Source: Pseudomonas nitroreducens NBRC 12694
GTDB lineage: Bacteria > Pseudomonadota > Gammaproteobacteria > Pseudomonadales > Pseudomonadaceae
DNA length: 64,000 nucleotides
Assembly (NCBI RefSeq): GCF_002091755.1
Contig: NZ_BDAI01000001.1
Span: forward strand, 310,001 to 374,000
Reading direction: 5' to 3'
The position numbers and the translations under genes were made by a program. Below the pieces are notes generated by a model. That model was not told the DNA's origin and did no database searches. It saw nothing but the letters and a program-made list of their open reading frames with translations. This document shows positions 42,653 through 51,121 of this stretch, in pieces (the stretch's first letter is position 1; the number at the start of each line of letters is the position of its first letter).

Positions 42653-44077
42653 ATGAGCACAACCAATCAGACCGCTTATAACTATAAGGTGGTCCGCCAG
42701 TTCGCCATTATGACAGTGGTGTGGGGGATCGTCGGCATGGCCGTCGGTGTCCTGATCGCCGCTCAACTGGTGTGGCCGGACCTTAACCTCGGCTTACCGT
42801 GGACGAGCTTCGGGCGCCTGCGCCCGCTGCATACCAATGCGGTGATCTTCGCCTTCGGCGGCTGCGCACTGTTCGCCACCAGCTACTACTCGGTGCAGCG
42901 CACCTGCCAGACCCGCCTGTTCGCAGGTCCGCTCGCTTCCTTCACCTTCTGGGGTTGGCAGCTGGTGATCCTGTTGGCGGCCATTACCCTGCCACTGGGT
43001 TACACCTCTTCCAAGGAGTACGCCGAGCTGGAGTGGCCGATCGACATTTTGATCACCATCGTCTGGGTTTCCTACGCGATCGTCTTCTTCGGCACGCTGA
43101 TTAAGCGCAAGACCAAGCACATCTACGTGGGCAACTGGTTCTTCGGCGCCTTCATCCTGACCGTGGCGATCCTGCACGTGGTCAACAACCTGGAAATCCC
43201 GGTCAGCCTGACCAAGTCCTATTCCCTGTACTCGGGCGCCACCGACGCGATGATCCAGTGGTGGTACGGCCACAACGCCGTGGGCTTCTTCCTGACCGCG
43301 GGCTTCCTGGGGATGATGTACTACTTCGTTCCGAAGCAGGCCGAGCGTCCGGTCTATTCCTATCGCCTGTCCATCGTGCACTTCTGGGCGCTGATCGCCG
43401 TCTACATCTGGGCCGGCCCGCACCACCTGCACTACACCGCGCTGCCGGACTGGGCGCAGTCGCTGGGCATGGTGATGTCCCTGATCCTGCTGGCGCCGAG
43501 CTGGGGCGGCATGATCAACGGCATGATGACCCTCTCCGGCGCCTGGCATAAGCTGCGCACCGACCCGATCCTGCGCTTCCTGGTGGTTTCCCTGGCCTTC
43601 TACGGCATGTCCACCTTCGAAGGCCCGATGATGGCCATCAAGACCGTCAACGCCCTGTCGCACTACACCGACTGGACCATCGGCCACGTACATGCCGGCG
43701 CTCTGGGCTGGGTAGCGATGGTGTCCATCGGCTCGCTGTACCACCTGATTCCGAAAGTCTTCGGCCGCGAGCAGATGCACAGCGTGGGCCTGATCAACAC
43801 CCACTTCTGGCTGGCCACCATCGGCACCGTTCTGTACATCGCCTCCATGTGGGTCAACGGCATCACCCAGGGCCTGATGTGGCGCGCGGTAAACGCCGAC
43901 GGCACCCTCACCTACTCCTTCGTCGAAGCCCTGGCCGCCGGCCACCCCGGCTTCATCGTGCGGATGATCGGTGGTGCCATCTTCCTGCTGGGCATGCTGG
44001 TCATGGCCTACAACGTCTGGCGCACCGTAGCGGCCGCCAAACCGGCCGAAATGCAAGCCGCGGCGCAGATGGCCTGA
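42653..44077 (+). CDS. ccoN2: cbb3-type cytochrome c oxidase subunit I (CCO-2)
   Basis: The 474-residue, about 12-helix protein carries the heme-copper ligands of CcoN: H60 in RLRPLHTNAV (low-spin heme) and H207 in WWYGHNAVGF (CuB). The tandem CuB histidines lie in GPHHLHYTALP, and IGHVHAGALGW holds the heme b3 region. It is the catalytic subunit reducing O2 to water with high affinity. Downstream of an ANR box and adjacent to the hydrolase gene, it corresponds to the microaerobically induced CCO-2 of P. aeruginosa. It is very similar to the second copy at 46157. Confidence 0.96.
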   Translation: MSTTNQTAYNYKVVRQFAIMTVVWGIVGMAVGVLIAAQLVWPDLNLGLPWTSFGRLRPLHTNAVIFAFGGCALFATSYYSVQRTCQTRLFAGPLASFTFWGWQLVILLAAITLPLGYTSSKEYAELEWPIDILITIVWVSYAIVFFGTLIKRKTKHIYVGNWFFGAFILTVAILHVVNNLEIPVSLTKSYSLYSGATDAMIQWWYGHNAVGFFLTAGFLGMMYYFVPKQAERPVYSYRLSIVHFWALIAVYIWAGPHHLHYTALPDWAQSLGMVMSLILLAPSWGGMINGMMTLSGAWHKLRTDPILRFLVVSLAFYGMSTFEGPMMAIKTVNALSHYTDWTIGHVHAGALGWVAMVSIGSLYHLIPKVFGREQMHSVGLINTHFWLATIGTVLYIASMWVNGITQGLMWRAVNADGTLTYSFVEALAAGHPGFIVRMIGGAIFLLGMLVMAYNVWRTVAAAKPAEMQAAAQMA

Positions 44078-44087
44078 GGAGTCCGAC

Positions 44088-44696
44088 ATGAAACACGAAG
44101 TACTCGAGAAAAACGTCGGCCTGCTGGCCCTGTGCATGGCCGTCGCCGTGAGCATCGGCGGCCTGACCCAGATCGTCCCGCTGTTCTTCCAGGACGTCAC
44201 CAACACACCGGTGGAAGGCATGAAGCCCTACACCGCCCTGCAACTGGAAGGCCGTGACGTCTACATCCGCGAAGGCTGCGTAGGCTGCCACTCGCAAATG
44301 ATCCGTCCGTTCCGCGCCGAGACCGAGCGCTACGGCCACTACTCCGTCGCCGGTGAGAGCGTCTGGGATCACCCGTTCCTGTGGGGCTCCAAGCGTACCG
44401 GCCCGGACCTGGCCCGCGTCGGCGGCCGCTACTCCGACGACTGGCACCGCGCGCACCTGTACAACCCGCGCAACGTGGTCCCGGAGTCGAAGATGCCCGC
44501 CTACCCCTGGCTGGTCGAGAACAAGCTCGACGGCAAGGATACGGCGAAGAAACTGGAAGTGATGCGTGTCATGGGCGTGCCCTACACGGACGACGACATC
44601 GCTGGCGCCAGCGACGCCGTCAAAGGGAAGACCGAAATGGACGCGGTCGTCGCGTACCTGCAGGTCCTCGGCACCTCCATCAAGAACAAGCGGTGA
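44088..44696 (+). CDS. ccoO2: cbb3-type cytochrome c oxidase subunit II (CCO-2)
   Basis: The 202-residue monoheme cytochrome c has one N-terminal membrane anchor (about residues 10-35) and the heme motif GCVGCHSQM (C64-H68), with a distal Met ligand probably in ESKMPAYPW. It passes electrons from CcoP to CcoN. It begins 10 bases after ccoN2 with a GAGGAG site and overlaps ccoQ2 by 4 bases. Confidence 0.96.
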   Translation: MKHEVLEKNVGLLALCMAVAVSIGGLTQIVPLFFQDVTNTPVEGMKPYTALQLEGRDVYIREGCVGCHSQMIRPFRAETERYGHYSVAGESVWDHPFLWGSKRTGPDLARVGGRYSDDWHRAHLYNPRNVVPESKMPAYPWLVENKLDGKDTAKKLEVMRVMGVPYTDDDIAGASDAVKGKTEMDAVVAYLQVLGTSIKNKR

Positions 44697-44893
44697 CAAC
44701 CTTGGATATCGGGACCATTCGCGGCCTCGGCACCGTCATCGTGATGGTTGCCTTCGTCGGCGTACTGCTCTGGGCTTACGGCGGCAAACGCAAGGAGCGC
44801 TTCGACGAAGACGCGCTGCTGCCTTTCGCGGATGACCCGGTAGCCAAGCAGCACGCTGAGCAAGAGCAAGCTTCTAGGAGCAACAACGCATGA
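44693..44893 (+). CDS. ccoQ2: cbb3 oxidase small subunit CcoQ (CCO-2)
   Basis: The 66-residue single-helix protein starts at GTG overlapping the ccoO2 stop (GTGA). A TTG at 44702 aligns with the ATG of the other ccoQ copy and is a possible alternative start. The sequence DIGTIRGLGTVIVMVAFVGV is followed by a charged cytoplasmic tail. CcoQ stabilises the oxidase. It overlaps ccoP2 by ATGA. Confidence 0.85.
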   Translation: MTTLDIGTIRGLGTVIVMVAFVGVLLWAYGGKRKERFDEDALLPFADDPVAKQHAEQEQASRSNNA

Positions 44894-45813
44894 CTACCTT
44901 CTGGAGTCTGTACATCACCGTTTTAACAGTCGGTTCGCTGATCGCCCTGCTGTGGCTGGTATTCGCCACCCGCAGCGGGCAGTCCTCGAACACCACCGAC
45001 CAGACCATGGGCCACGCCTTCGACGGCATCGAGGAGTACGACAATCCGCTGCCCAAGTGGTGGTTCCTGCTGTTCGTCGGCACCATCGTCTTCGCCGCCG
45101 GCTACCTGGTGCTCTACCCGGGCCTGGGCAACTGGAAAGGCGTCCTGCCGGGCTACGACGGCGGCTGGACGCAGGACAAGCAATGGGAGCGCGAAGAAGC
45201 CCTGGCCAAGGAAAAATACGGCCCGATCTTCGCCAAATACGCGGCCATGTCGGTGGAAGAAGTCGCCAAGGATCCGCAAGCCATGAAAATGGGCGAGCGC
45301 CTCTTCGCCACCTACTGCGCCATCTGCCATGGCTCCGATGCGAAGGGCGCAGCAGGCTTCCCGAACCTGACCGACAGCGACTGGCGCTGGGGCGGCACCG
45401 CCCAGGATATCCAGACCACCATCCTCGGTGGCCGCCAGGCCGCCATGCCGGCCTGGGGTGAAGTGCTGGGCGACAAGGGTGTGCAGGACGTGGCGGCCTT
45501 CGTCACCGCCAAACTGGACGGCCGCAAGCTGCCCGAAGGCGTGACCGCGGAGAACGTCGACAACGGCGGCAAGCTGTTCGCCACCACCTGCGTCGCCTGC
45601 CACGGTCCGGAAGGCAAGGGCAACCCGCTGATGGGAGCGCCTGACCTGACCCACCCGGGTGCGTTCATCTACGGTTCCAGCTACGCGCAACTGCAGCAGA
45701 CCATCCGTCACGGCCGCCAGGGCCAGATGCCGGCGCAGGAGCAGTACCTGGGCAAAGACAAAGTGCACATCCTCGCCGGATACATCTACAACATTTCCGG
45801 CCAGGCGAAGTAA
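44890..45813 (+). CDS. ccoP2: cbb3-type cytochrome c oxidase subunit III, diheme (CCO-2)
   Basis: The 307-residue protein has two N-terminal helices (about 8-27 and 57-77; NPLPKWWFLLF between) and two heme c sites, CAICHG at C143 and CVACHG at C234. It receives electrons from soluble cytochromes in the periplasm. Compared with the other copy (321 residues) it lacks about 14 residues after NWKGVLPGY. It ends the operon before a hairpin terminator. Confidence 0.95.
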   Translation: MTTFWSLYITVLTVGSLIALLWLVFATRSGQSSNTTDQTMGHAFDGIEEYDNPLPKWWFLLFVGTIVFAAGYLVLYPGLGNWKGVLPGYDGGWTQDKQWEREEALAKEKYGPIFAKYAAMSVEEVAKDPQAMKMGERLFATYCAICHGSDAKGAAGFPNLTDSDWRWGGTAQDIQTTILGGRQAAMPAWGEVLGDKGVQDVAAFVTAKLDGRKLPEGVTAENVDNGGKLFATTCVACHGPEGKGNPLMGAPDLTHPGAFIYGSSYAQLQQTIRHGRQGQMPAQEQYLGKDKVHILAGYIYNISGQAK

Positions 45814-45831
45814 ACTCCCCGCCCCCCAACT

Positions 45832-45853
45832 CGCGCCCGCTAAAACGGGCGCG
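45832..45853 (+). terminator. Hairpin terminator after ccoP2
   Basis: CGCGCCCG (45832-45839) pairs with CGGGCGCG (45846-45853) over CTAAAA, followed by GGTTTCTG. The T run is short, so some read-through into the second operon is possible. Confidence 0.65.
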
Positions 45854-45875
45854 GGTTTCTGACCTCCGCAATATC

Positions 45876-45890
45876 GCGACGAAGTGTCGC
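45876..45890 (+). promoter_or_regulatory. RoxR/RegA-like box upstream of ccoN1
   Basis: GCGAC-GAAGT-GTCGC fits the GCGRC-N5-GNCGC type of consensus reported for RegA/PrrA/RoxR response regulators. It lies between the ccoP2 terminator and ccoN1, about 266 bases before the ATG, in the 343-base inter-operon region. No ANR box is visible in this region. Confidence 0.55.
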
Positions 45891-46156
45891 ACCCTCTCTA
45901 TCTCCTTTCTTCACACCCTTCCTGTTCACGTCTAAGCTGGATTCCATTCGCAAACCTGCAATACGACTAACCTGACCCACTTCCCAGGTTGGCACGGGCG
46001 AGCCGAAATGAGCGGCAAGCAGCGGCGCAAAGCGCTCCGGAGCAGGCGTCAAACCGGCTTCGCGCCAAGGCCCGGCGCGTTGCAATGGCTACCTGCTTTC
46101 TCCATACTTGCCGCCGTTTTTTTGTCCATAAAATCCAAAAACCGTGGAACCTTAGA

Positions 46157-47599
46157 ATGAGCACAGCAATCAGTCCGACTGCTTATAACTATAAGGTCGT
46201 CCGCCAGTTCGCCATCATGACGGTGGTCTGGGGGATACTTGGTATGGGGCTCGGTGTTTACATCGCCTCTCAGCTGGTTTGGCCCCAGTTGAACCTGGAC
46301 CTGCCCTGGACCAGCTTCGGCCGCCTCCGTCCGCTGCACACCAACCTGGTGATCTTCGCCTTCGGCGGCTGTGCTCTCTTCGCAACTTCCTACTACGTCG
46401 TACAGCGCACCTGTCAGACCCGACTGGTGTCCGATAGCCTCGCAGCCTTCACCTTCTGGGGTTGGCAAGCGGTGATCGTGCTGGCCGGCATCACCTTGCC
46501 GCTGGGCTACACCTCCTCCAAGGAGTACGCCGAACTGGAATGGCCGATCGACATCCTGCTGGCCATCGTCTGGGTGACCTACGCACTGGTGTTCTTCGGC
46601 ACGGTGATGAAGCGCAAGACCAAGCACATCTACGTGGGCAACTGGTTCTACGGCGCGTTCATCCTGGTGACCGCCATGCTGCACATCGTCAACAGCATGG
46701 AAATCCCGGTAACCGCCTTCAAGTCCTACTCGATCTACGCCGGCGCGACCGACGCGATGATCCAGTGGTGGTACGGCCACAACGCCGTGGGCTTCTTCCT
46801 GACCACCGGCTTCCTGGGGATGATGTACTACTTCGTACCCAAGCAGGCCGAGCGTCCGATCTACTCCTACCGCCTGTCCATCGTGCACTTCTGGGCGCTG
46901 ATCACCCTGTACATCTGGGCCGGTCCGCACCACCTGCACTACACCGCTCTGCCGGACTGGGCGCAGTCCCTGGGCATGGTGATGTCCCTGATCCTGCTGG
47001 CTCCGAGCTGGGGCGGCATGATCAACGGCATGATGACCCTGTCGGGCGCCTGGCATAAGCTGCGCACCGACCCGATCCTGCGCTTCCTGGTGGTCTCCCT
47101 GGCCTTCTACGGCATGTCCACCTTCGAAGGCCCGATGATGGCGATCAAGACCGTCAACTCCCTGTCGCACTACACCGACTGGACCATCGGCCACGTACAC
47201 GCCGGCGCCCTGGGCTGGGTTGCGATGATTTCCATCGGTTCCCTGTACCACCTGATTCCGAAGGTCTTCGGCCGCGAGCAGATGCACAGCGTGGGCCTGA
47301 TCAACGCGCACTTCTGGCTGGCTACCATCGGCACCGTGCTCTACATCGCCTCCATGTGGGTCAACGGCATCACCCAGGGCCTGATGTGGCGTGCAATCAA
47401 CGCCGACGGCACCCTCACCTACTCCTTCGTGGAAGCCCTGCAAGCCAGCCACCCGGGCTTCATCGTCCGTGCGCTGGGCGGCGCCTTCTTCGCCTCCGGC
47501 ATGCTGCTGATGGCCTACAACACCTTCCGTACTGTGCGCGGTTTCAAACAGGCTGACGCCGATGCCGCTGCCCAGATCCCCGCTGTAGGAGCTCACTGA
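46157..47599 (+). CDS. ccoN1: cbb3-type cytochrome c oxidase subunit I (CCO-1)
   Basis: The 480-residue protein is nearly identical to the first copy through most of its length, with the same heme and CuB histidine motifs (RLRPLHTN, WWYGHNAVGF, GPHHLHYTA). It differs at the N-terminus and in a longer C-terminal tail ending PAVGAH. The start at 46157 aligns with ccoN2 (TAYNYKVVRQFAIMTVVWGI). An upstream 56-codon extension is ignored. The lack of an ANR box fits the constitutive CCO-1 operon of P. aeruginosa. Confidence 0.96.
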   Translation: MSTAISPTAYNYKVVRQFAIMTVVWGILGMGLGVYIASQLVWPQLNLDLPWTSFGRLRPLHTNLVIFAFGGCALFATSYYVVQRTCQTRLVSDSLAAFTFWGWQAVIVLAGITLPLGYTSSKEYAELEWPIDILLAIVWVTYALVFFGTVMKRKTKHIYVGNWFYGAFILVTAMLHIVNSMEIPVTAFKSYSIYAGATDAMIQWWYGHNAVGFFLTTGFLGMMYYFVPKQAERPIYSYRLSIVHFWALITLYIWAGPHHLHYTALPDWAQSLGMVMSLILLAPSWGGMINGMMTLSGAWHKLRTDPILRFLVVSLAFYGMSTFEGPMMAIKTVNSLSHYTDWTIGHVHAGALGWVAMISIGSLYHLIPKVFGREQMHSVGLINAHFWLATIGTVLYIASMWVNGITQGLMWRAINADGTLTYSFVEALQASHPGFIVRALGGAFFASGMLLMAYNTFRTVRGFKQADADAAAQIPAVGAH

Positions 47600-48207
47600 T
47601 GAAGCACGAAGTAGTCGAGAAGAACATCGGCCTTCTGGCCTTCTTCATGGTCATTGCGGTGAGCATCGGCGGTCTGACCCAGATCGTTCCGCTGTTCTTC
47701 CAGGACGTCACCAACAAGCCGGTCGAAGGCATGAAGCCGCGCACCGCGCTGGAGCTCGAAGGCCGTGACATCTACATCCGCGAAGGCTGCGTAGGCTGCC
47801 ACTCGCAGATGGTCCGTCCGTTCCGCGCCGAGACCGAGCGCTACGGCCACTACTCCGTCGCCGGCGAAAGCGTCTGGGACCACCCGTTCCTGTGGGGTTC
47901 CAAGCGTACCGGTCCGGACCTGGCCCGCGTCGGCGGCCGCTACTCCGACGACTGGCACCGCGCGCACCTGTACAACCCGCGCAACGTGGTCCCGGAATCG
48001 AAGATGCCCTCCTACCCCTGGCTGGTGGAGAACAAGCTCGACGGCAAGGACACCGCGAAGAAAATGGAAGCCCTGCGTACGCTGGGCGTGCCTTACACCG
48101 ACGAAGACATCGCCGGTGCTCGTGATGCCGTCAAAGGCAAGACCGAGATGGACGCTGTGGTCGCCTACCTGCAAGGCCTCGGCACCATCATCAAGAGCAA
48201 ACGGTGA
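47599..48207 (+). CDS. ccoO1: cbb3-type cytochrome c oxidase subunit II (CCO-1)
   Basis: The 202-residue membrane-anchored monoheme cytochrome has heme motif GCVGCHSQM at C64. It differs from ccoO2 at a modest number of scattered positions. Its ATG overlaps the ccoN1 stop by one base (TGATG), preceded by GTAGGAG. The 3' end is close to ccoQ1. Confidence 0.96.
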   Translation: MKHEVVEKNIGLLAFFMVIAVSIGGLTQIVPLFFQDVTNKPVEGMKPRTALELEGRDIYIREGCVGCHSQMVRPFRAETERYGHYSVAGESVWDHPFLWGSKRTGPDLARVGGRYSDDWHRAHLYNPRNVVPESKMPSYPWLVENKLDGKDTAKKMEALRTLGVPYTDEDIAGARDAVKGKTEMDAVVAYLQGLGTIIKSKR

Positions 48208-48212
48208 CAGTG

Positions 48213-48404
48213 ATGGATATCGGGACCATTCGCGGTATCGGCACTGTAGTAGTGATGGTCGCCTTCGTCGGCGTCCTGCTCTGGGCCTACGGTGGCAAAC
48301 GCAAGGAGCGCTTCGACGAAGACGCCCTGCTGCCCTTCGCGGATGACCCGGTCGCCAAAAAGCACGTCGAGCAAGAGCAAGCTTCTAGGAGCAACAAAGA
48401 ATGA
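48213..48404 (+). CDS. ccoQ1: cbb3 oxidase small subunit CcoQ (CCO-1)
   Basis: From the ATG at 48213 the product is 63 residues (MDIGTIRGIGTVVVMVAFVG...) with one helix and an acidic/charged tail. A GTG at 48204, overlapping the ccoO1 stop as in the other copy, would add three residues. The DNA of the 3' end (AAGAGCAAGCTTCTAGGAGC) is identical to ccoQ2, including the ccoP ribosome binding site. Confidence 0.85.
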   Translation: MDIGTIRGIGTVVVMVAFVGVLLWAYGGKRKERFDEDALLPFADDPVAKKHVEQEQASRSNKE

Positions 48405-49366
48405 CAACCTTCTGGAGTCTGTACGTCACCGTACTTACCCTGGGCACCATCTTCGCCCTGGCGTGGCTGCTGTTCGCCACCCGTCGCGGTCAGCGCAACG
48501 AAGCCACCGACGAGACCGTCGGCCATGCCTTCGACGGCATCGAGGAGTACGACAACCCGCTGCCGAAGTGGTGGTTCATGCTGTTCGTGGCCACCTTTAT
48601 CTTCGCCCTCGCCTACCTGGCCCTGTACCCGGGCCTGGGCAACTGGAAGGGCCTGCTGCCGGGCTACCAGGACAAGGCCGAATTCGCCAACGGCGAACAG
48701 GGCTGGACCGGTGTGCACCAGTGGGAAAAGGAAATGGCCAAGGCCGATGAGAAGTACGGCCCGCTGTACGCCAAGTTCGGCGCCATGCCGATCGAGGATG
48801 TGGCCAAGGACGAGCAGGCCCTGAAAATGGGTAACCGCCTGTTCGCTTCCAACTGCTCCGTCTGCCACGGTTCCGACGCCAAGGGCGCCCACGGCTTCCC
48901 GAACCTGACCGACGCCGACTGGCGCTGGGGCGGCGAGCCGAAGGACATCATCGCCACCATCGAAGGCGGTCGCCACGCGGCCATGCCGGCCTGGGGCGAA
49001 GTCATCGGCGATGCCGGCGTTCATGATGTAGCAGCCTTCGTCACCACCAAGCTGGACGGCCGCAAGCTGCCCGAAGGCGTGACTGACGAGCAGGTCGCCA
49101 ACGGCCAGAAGATCTTCGCCACCAACTGCGTGGCTTGCCACGGCGCTGAAGGCAAAGGCACTGCGGCCATGGGCGCGCCGAACCTGACCCACCCGGCCGC
49201 GTTCATCTACGGCTCGAGCTTCGCCCAGCTGCAGCAGACCATCCGCTACGGCCGCCAGGGCCAGATGCCGGCTCAGCTGGAGCGTCTGGGCAAAGACCAG
49301 GTCCACCTGCTGGCTGCCTACGTGTACAGCCTGTCACATGGCGAAGGTGAGAAGAGCGCCGAATAA
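48401..49366 (+). CDS. ccoP1: cbb3-type cytochrome c oxidase subunit III, diheme (CCO-1)
   Basis: The 321-residue protein has two N-terminal transmembrane helices and two heme c motifs, CSVCHG and CVACHG. An insertion of about 14 residues (YQDKAEFANGEQGWTG) between the membrane part and the first cytochrome domain distinguishes it from CcoP2. It overlaps ccoQ1 by 4 bases and is followed by a strong terminator. Confidence 0.95.
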   Translation: MTTFWSLYVTVLTLGTIFALAWLLFATRRGQRNEATDETVGHAFDGIEEYDNPLPKWWFMLFVATFIFALAYLALYPGLGNWKGLLPGYQDKAEFANGEQGWTGVHQWEKEMAKADEKYGPLYAKFGAMPIEDVAKDEQALKMGNRLFASNCSVCHGSDAKGAHGFPNLTDADWRWGGEPKDIIATIEGGRHAAMPAWGEVIGDAGVHDVAAFVTTKLDGRKLPEGVTDEQVANGQKIFATNCVACHGAEGKGTAAMGAPNLTHPAAFIYGSSFAQLQQTIRYGRQGQMPAQLERLGKDQVHLLAAYVYSLSHGEGEKSAE

Positions 49367-49397
49367 GCCTCCCTTTCCTACACCCATAGCGACACCC

Positions 49398-49435
49398 AGC
49401 GGCGCCGGTTTCTATACCGGCGCCGCTCTATTTCT
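49398..49435 (+). terminator. Strong terminator after ccoP1
   Basis: AGCGGCGCCGGT (49398-49409) and ACCGGCGCCGCT (49416-49427) form a perfect 12-bp stem with a 6-base loop, followed by CTATTTCT. It isolates the oxidase operon from the assembly genes. Confidence 0.85.
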
Positions 49436-49453
49436 GGGTCCATAATTCCTTGC

Positions 49454-49468
49454 GCGACCAACTGTCGC
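49454..49468 (+). promoter_or_regulatory. RoxR/RegA-like box upstream of ccoG
   Basis: GCGAC-CAACT-GTCGC lies 109 bases upstream of the ccoG start, just after the ccoP1 terminator. The surrounding bases GACCAACTGTCGCACC are the same as those upstream of anr at 56572-56587, so the two promoters share more than the core motif. Confidence 0.55.
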
Positions 49469-49576
49469 ACCGTTGCAACACCCACCACGCCGTATCATTG
49501 TTAGGCGTGCAAGCATATTTCTGACCCTCTCGGCATGTATCGACAGGGCGCCCTCCCGCTGCCGTGGAATGCACTG

Positions 49577-50992
49577 ATGAGCAAACAGATTCCGGTCCAG
49601 GACGTCACTCCGCCCACCAAGGGCAAGGGTGAAAGCGTCGACCTTTATGCCTCCCGGGAAAAGATCTACACCCGAGCCTTTACCGGGTTCTTCCGCAACC
49701 TCCGCTTGGCCGGGGGCGCCCTCCTCTTCCTTCTCTATTTCGGCACCGTATGGCTGACCTGGAACGGTCGCCAGGCGGTCCTCTGGGATCTGCCCGAGCG
49801 CAAGTTCTACATCTTCGGCGCGACCTTCTGGCCGCAGGACTTCATCCTTCTCTCCGGGCTGCTGATCATCAGTGCGTTCGGCCTGTTCTTCATCACCGTG
49901 TTCGCCGGCCGCGTCTGGTGCGGCTACACCTGCCCGCAGAGCGTGTGGACCTGGATCTTCATGTGGTGCGAGAAAGTCACCGAAGGTGACCGCAACCAGC
50001 GCATGAAGCTCGACAAGGCCGGCTTCAGCGGCAACAAGCTGCTGCGCAAGGTCGCCAAGCACAGCCTCTGGCTGCTGATCGGCCTGGTCACCGGCCTGAC
50101 CTTCGTCGGCTACTTCGCCCCCATCCGCGAACTGCTGATGGAACTGGTCACTGGCGAAGCCGACGGCTGGGCCTACTTCTGGGTCGGTTTCTTCACCCTC
50201 GCCACCTACGGCAACGCCGGCTGGCTGCGCGAGCAGGTGTGCATCTACATGTGCCCGTATGCGCGCTTCCAGAGCGTGATGTTCGACAAGGACACCCTGA
50301 TCGTCTCCTACGATCCGCGGCGTGGCGAGAGCCGTGGCCCGCGCAAGAAAGGCGCCGACTACAAGGCCCAGGGTCTGGGCGATTGCATCGACTGCACCAT
50401 GTGCGTTCAGGTCTGCCCGACCGGCATCGACATCCGCGACGGCCTGCAGATCGAATGCATCGGCTGCGCGGCGTGCATCGACGCCTGCGACAGCATCATG
50501 GACAAGATGAACTACCCGCGTGGCCTGATCAGCTACACCACCGAGCACAACCTGTCCGGGCAGAAAACCCATCTGGTGCGCCCGCGCCTGATCGGCTACG
50601 CCATCGCCCTGTGCATCATGATCGGCCTGCTGATCACCGCCATCCTCCTGCGCCCGCTGGTGGGGTTCGACGTCAGCAAGGACCGCGTGCTCTACCGCGA
50701 GAACGCCGAAGGCCGCATCGAGAACGTGTACAGCCTCAAGGTCATGAACAAGGACCAGAAGGACCATACCTACGTACTCAGCGCCAAAGGCATGGATGGC
50801 CTGATCCTGGAAGGCAAGAAGGAAATCTCGGTCGCGGCCGGGGACATCTTCAGCATGCCGGTGGAACTCTCCATCGACCCGGAGAAGCTGCCCTCCACCA
50901 CCAACGAGATCAGCTTTACCATCCAGTCGGTGGACGACCCGTCCATCAGCAAGGAATCCACCAGTCGCTTCATCGGTCCGCGCGTTCGTTGA
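49577..50992 (+). CDS. ccoG: Cytochrome oxidase assembly iron-sulfur protein CcoG
   Basis: The start at 49577 (MSKQIPVQDVTPP) gives 471 residues, as in P. aeruginosa; an upstream ATG at 49535 is less likely. The protein has about five transmembrane helices, a CGYTCPQSVW motif, two 4Fe-4S clusters in DCIDCTMCVQVCPTGID and ECIGCAACIDACDSI, and a C-terminal Ig-like domain. CcoG is a cupric reductase that supplies Cu(I) for cbb3 assembly. It is followed by ccoH after a gap with a strong hairpin. Confidence 0.94.
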   Translation: MSKQIPVQDVTPPTKGKGESVDLYASREKIYTRAFTGFFRNLRLAGGALLFLLYFGTVWLTWNGRQAVLWDLPERKFYIFGATFWPQDFILLSGLLIISAFGLFFITVFAGRVWCGYTCPQSVWTWIFMWCEKVTEGDRNQRMKLDKAGFSGNKLLRKVAKHSLWLLIGLVTGLTFVGYFAPIRELLMELVTGEADGWAYFWVGFFTLATYGNAGWLREQVCIYMCPYARFQSVMFDKDTLIVSYDPRRGESRGPRKKGADYKAQGLGDCIDCTMCVQVCPTGIDIRDGLQIECIGCAACIDACDSIMDKMNYPRGLISYTTEHNLSGQKTHLVRPRLIGYAIALCIMIGLLITAILLRPLVGFDVSKDRVLYRENAEGRIENVYSLKVMNKDQKDHTYVLSAKGMDGLILEGKKEISVAAGDIFSMPVELSIDPEKLPSTTNEISFTIQSVDDPSISKESTSRFIGPRVR

Positions 50993-51010
50993 ACCAATGC
51001 TGAACGAATT

Positions 51011-51037
51011 GGCACCCCATGTTGCACATGGGGTGCC
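51011..51037. terminator. Perfect hairpin between ccoG and ccoH
   Basis: GGCACCCCATGT (51011-51022) and ACATGGGGTGCC (51026-51037) form a 12-bp stem with a TGC loop. No T run follows, so it may be an RNA processing or stability hairpin rather than a terminator. It lies 18 bases after the ccoG stop. Confidence 0.55.
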
Positions 51038-51121
51038 AGTAGCGATCCAAGGACGTAGAATTCGCCCGCCCCTTCACCGGGCGGCGTCCCGCAAGGCGCC
51101 GCCAGCGAGAGATCAAAGAGC

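Noticed and set aside
45989..46156. 56-residue N-terminal extension of CcoN1
   Set aside because: It has no similarity to the other CcoN copy and no binding site. The ATG at 46157 aligns with the paralog.
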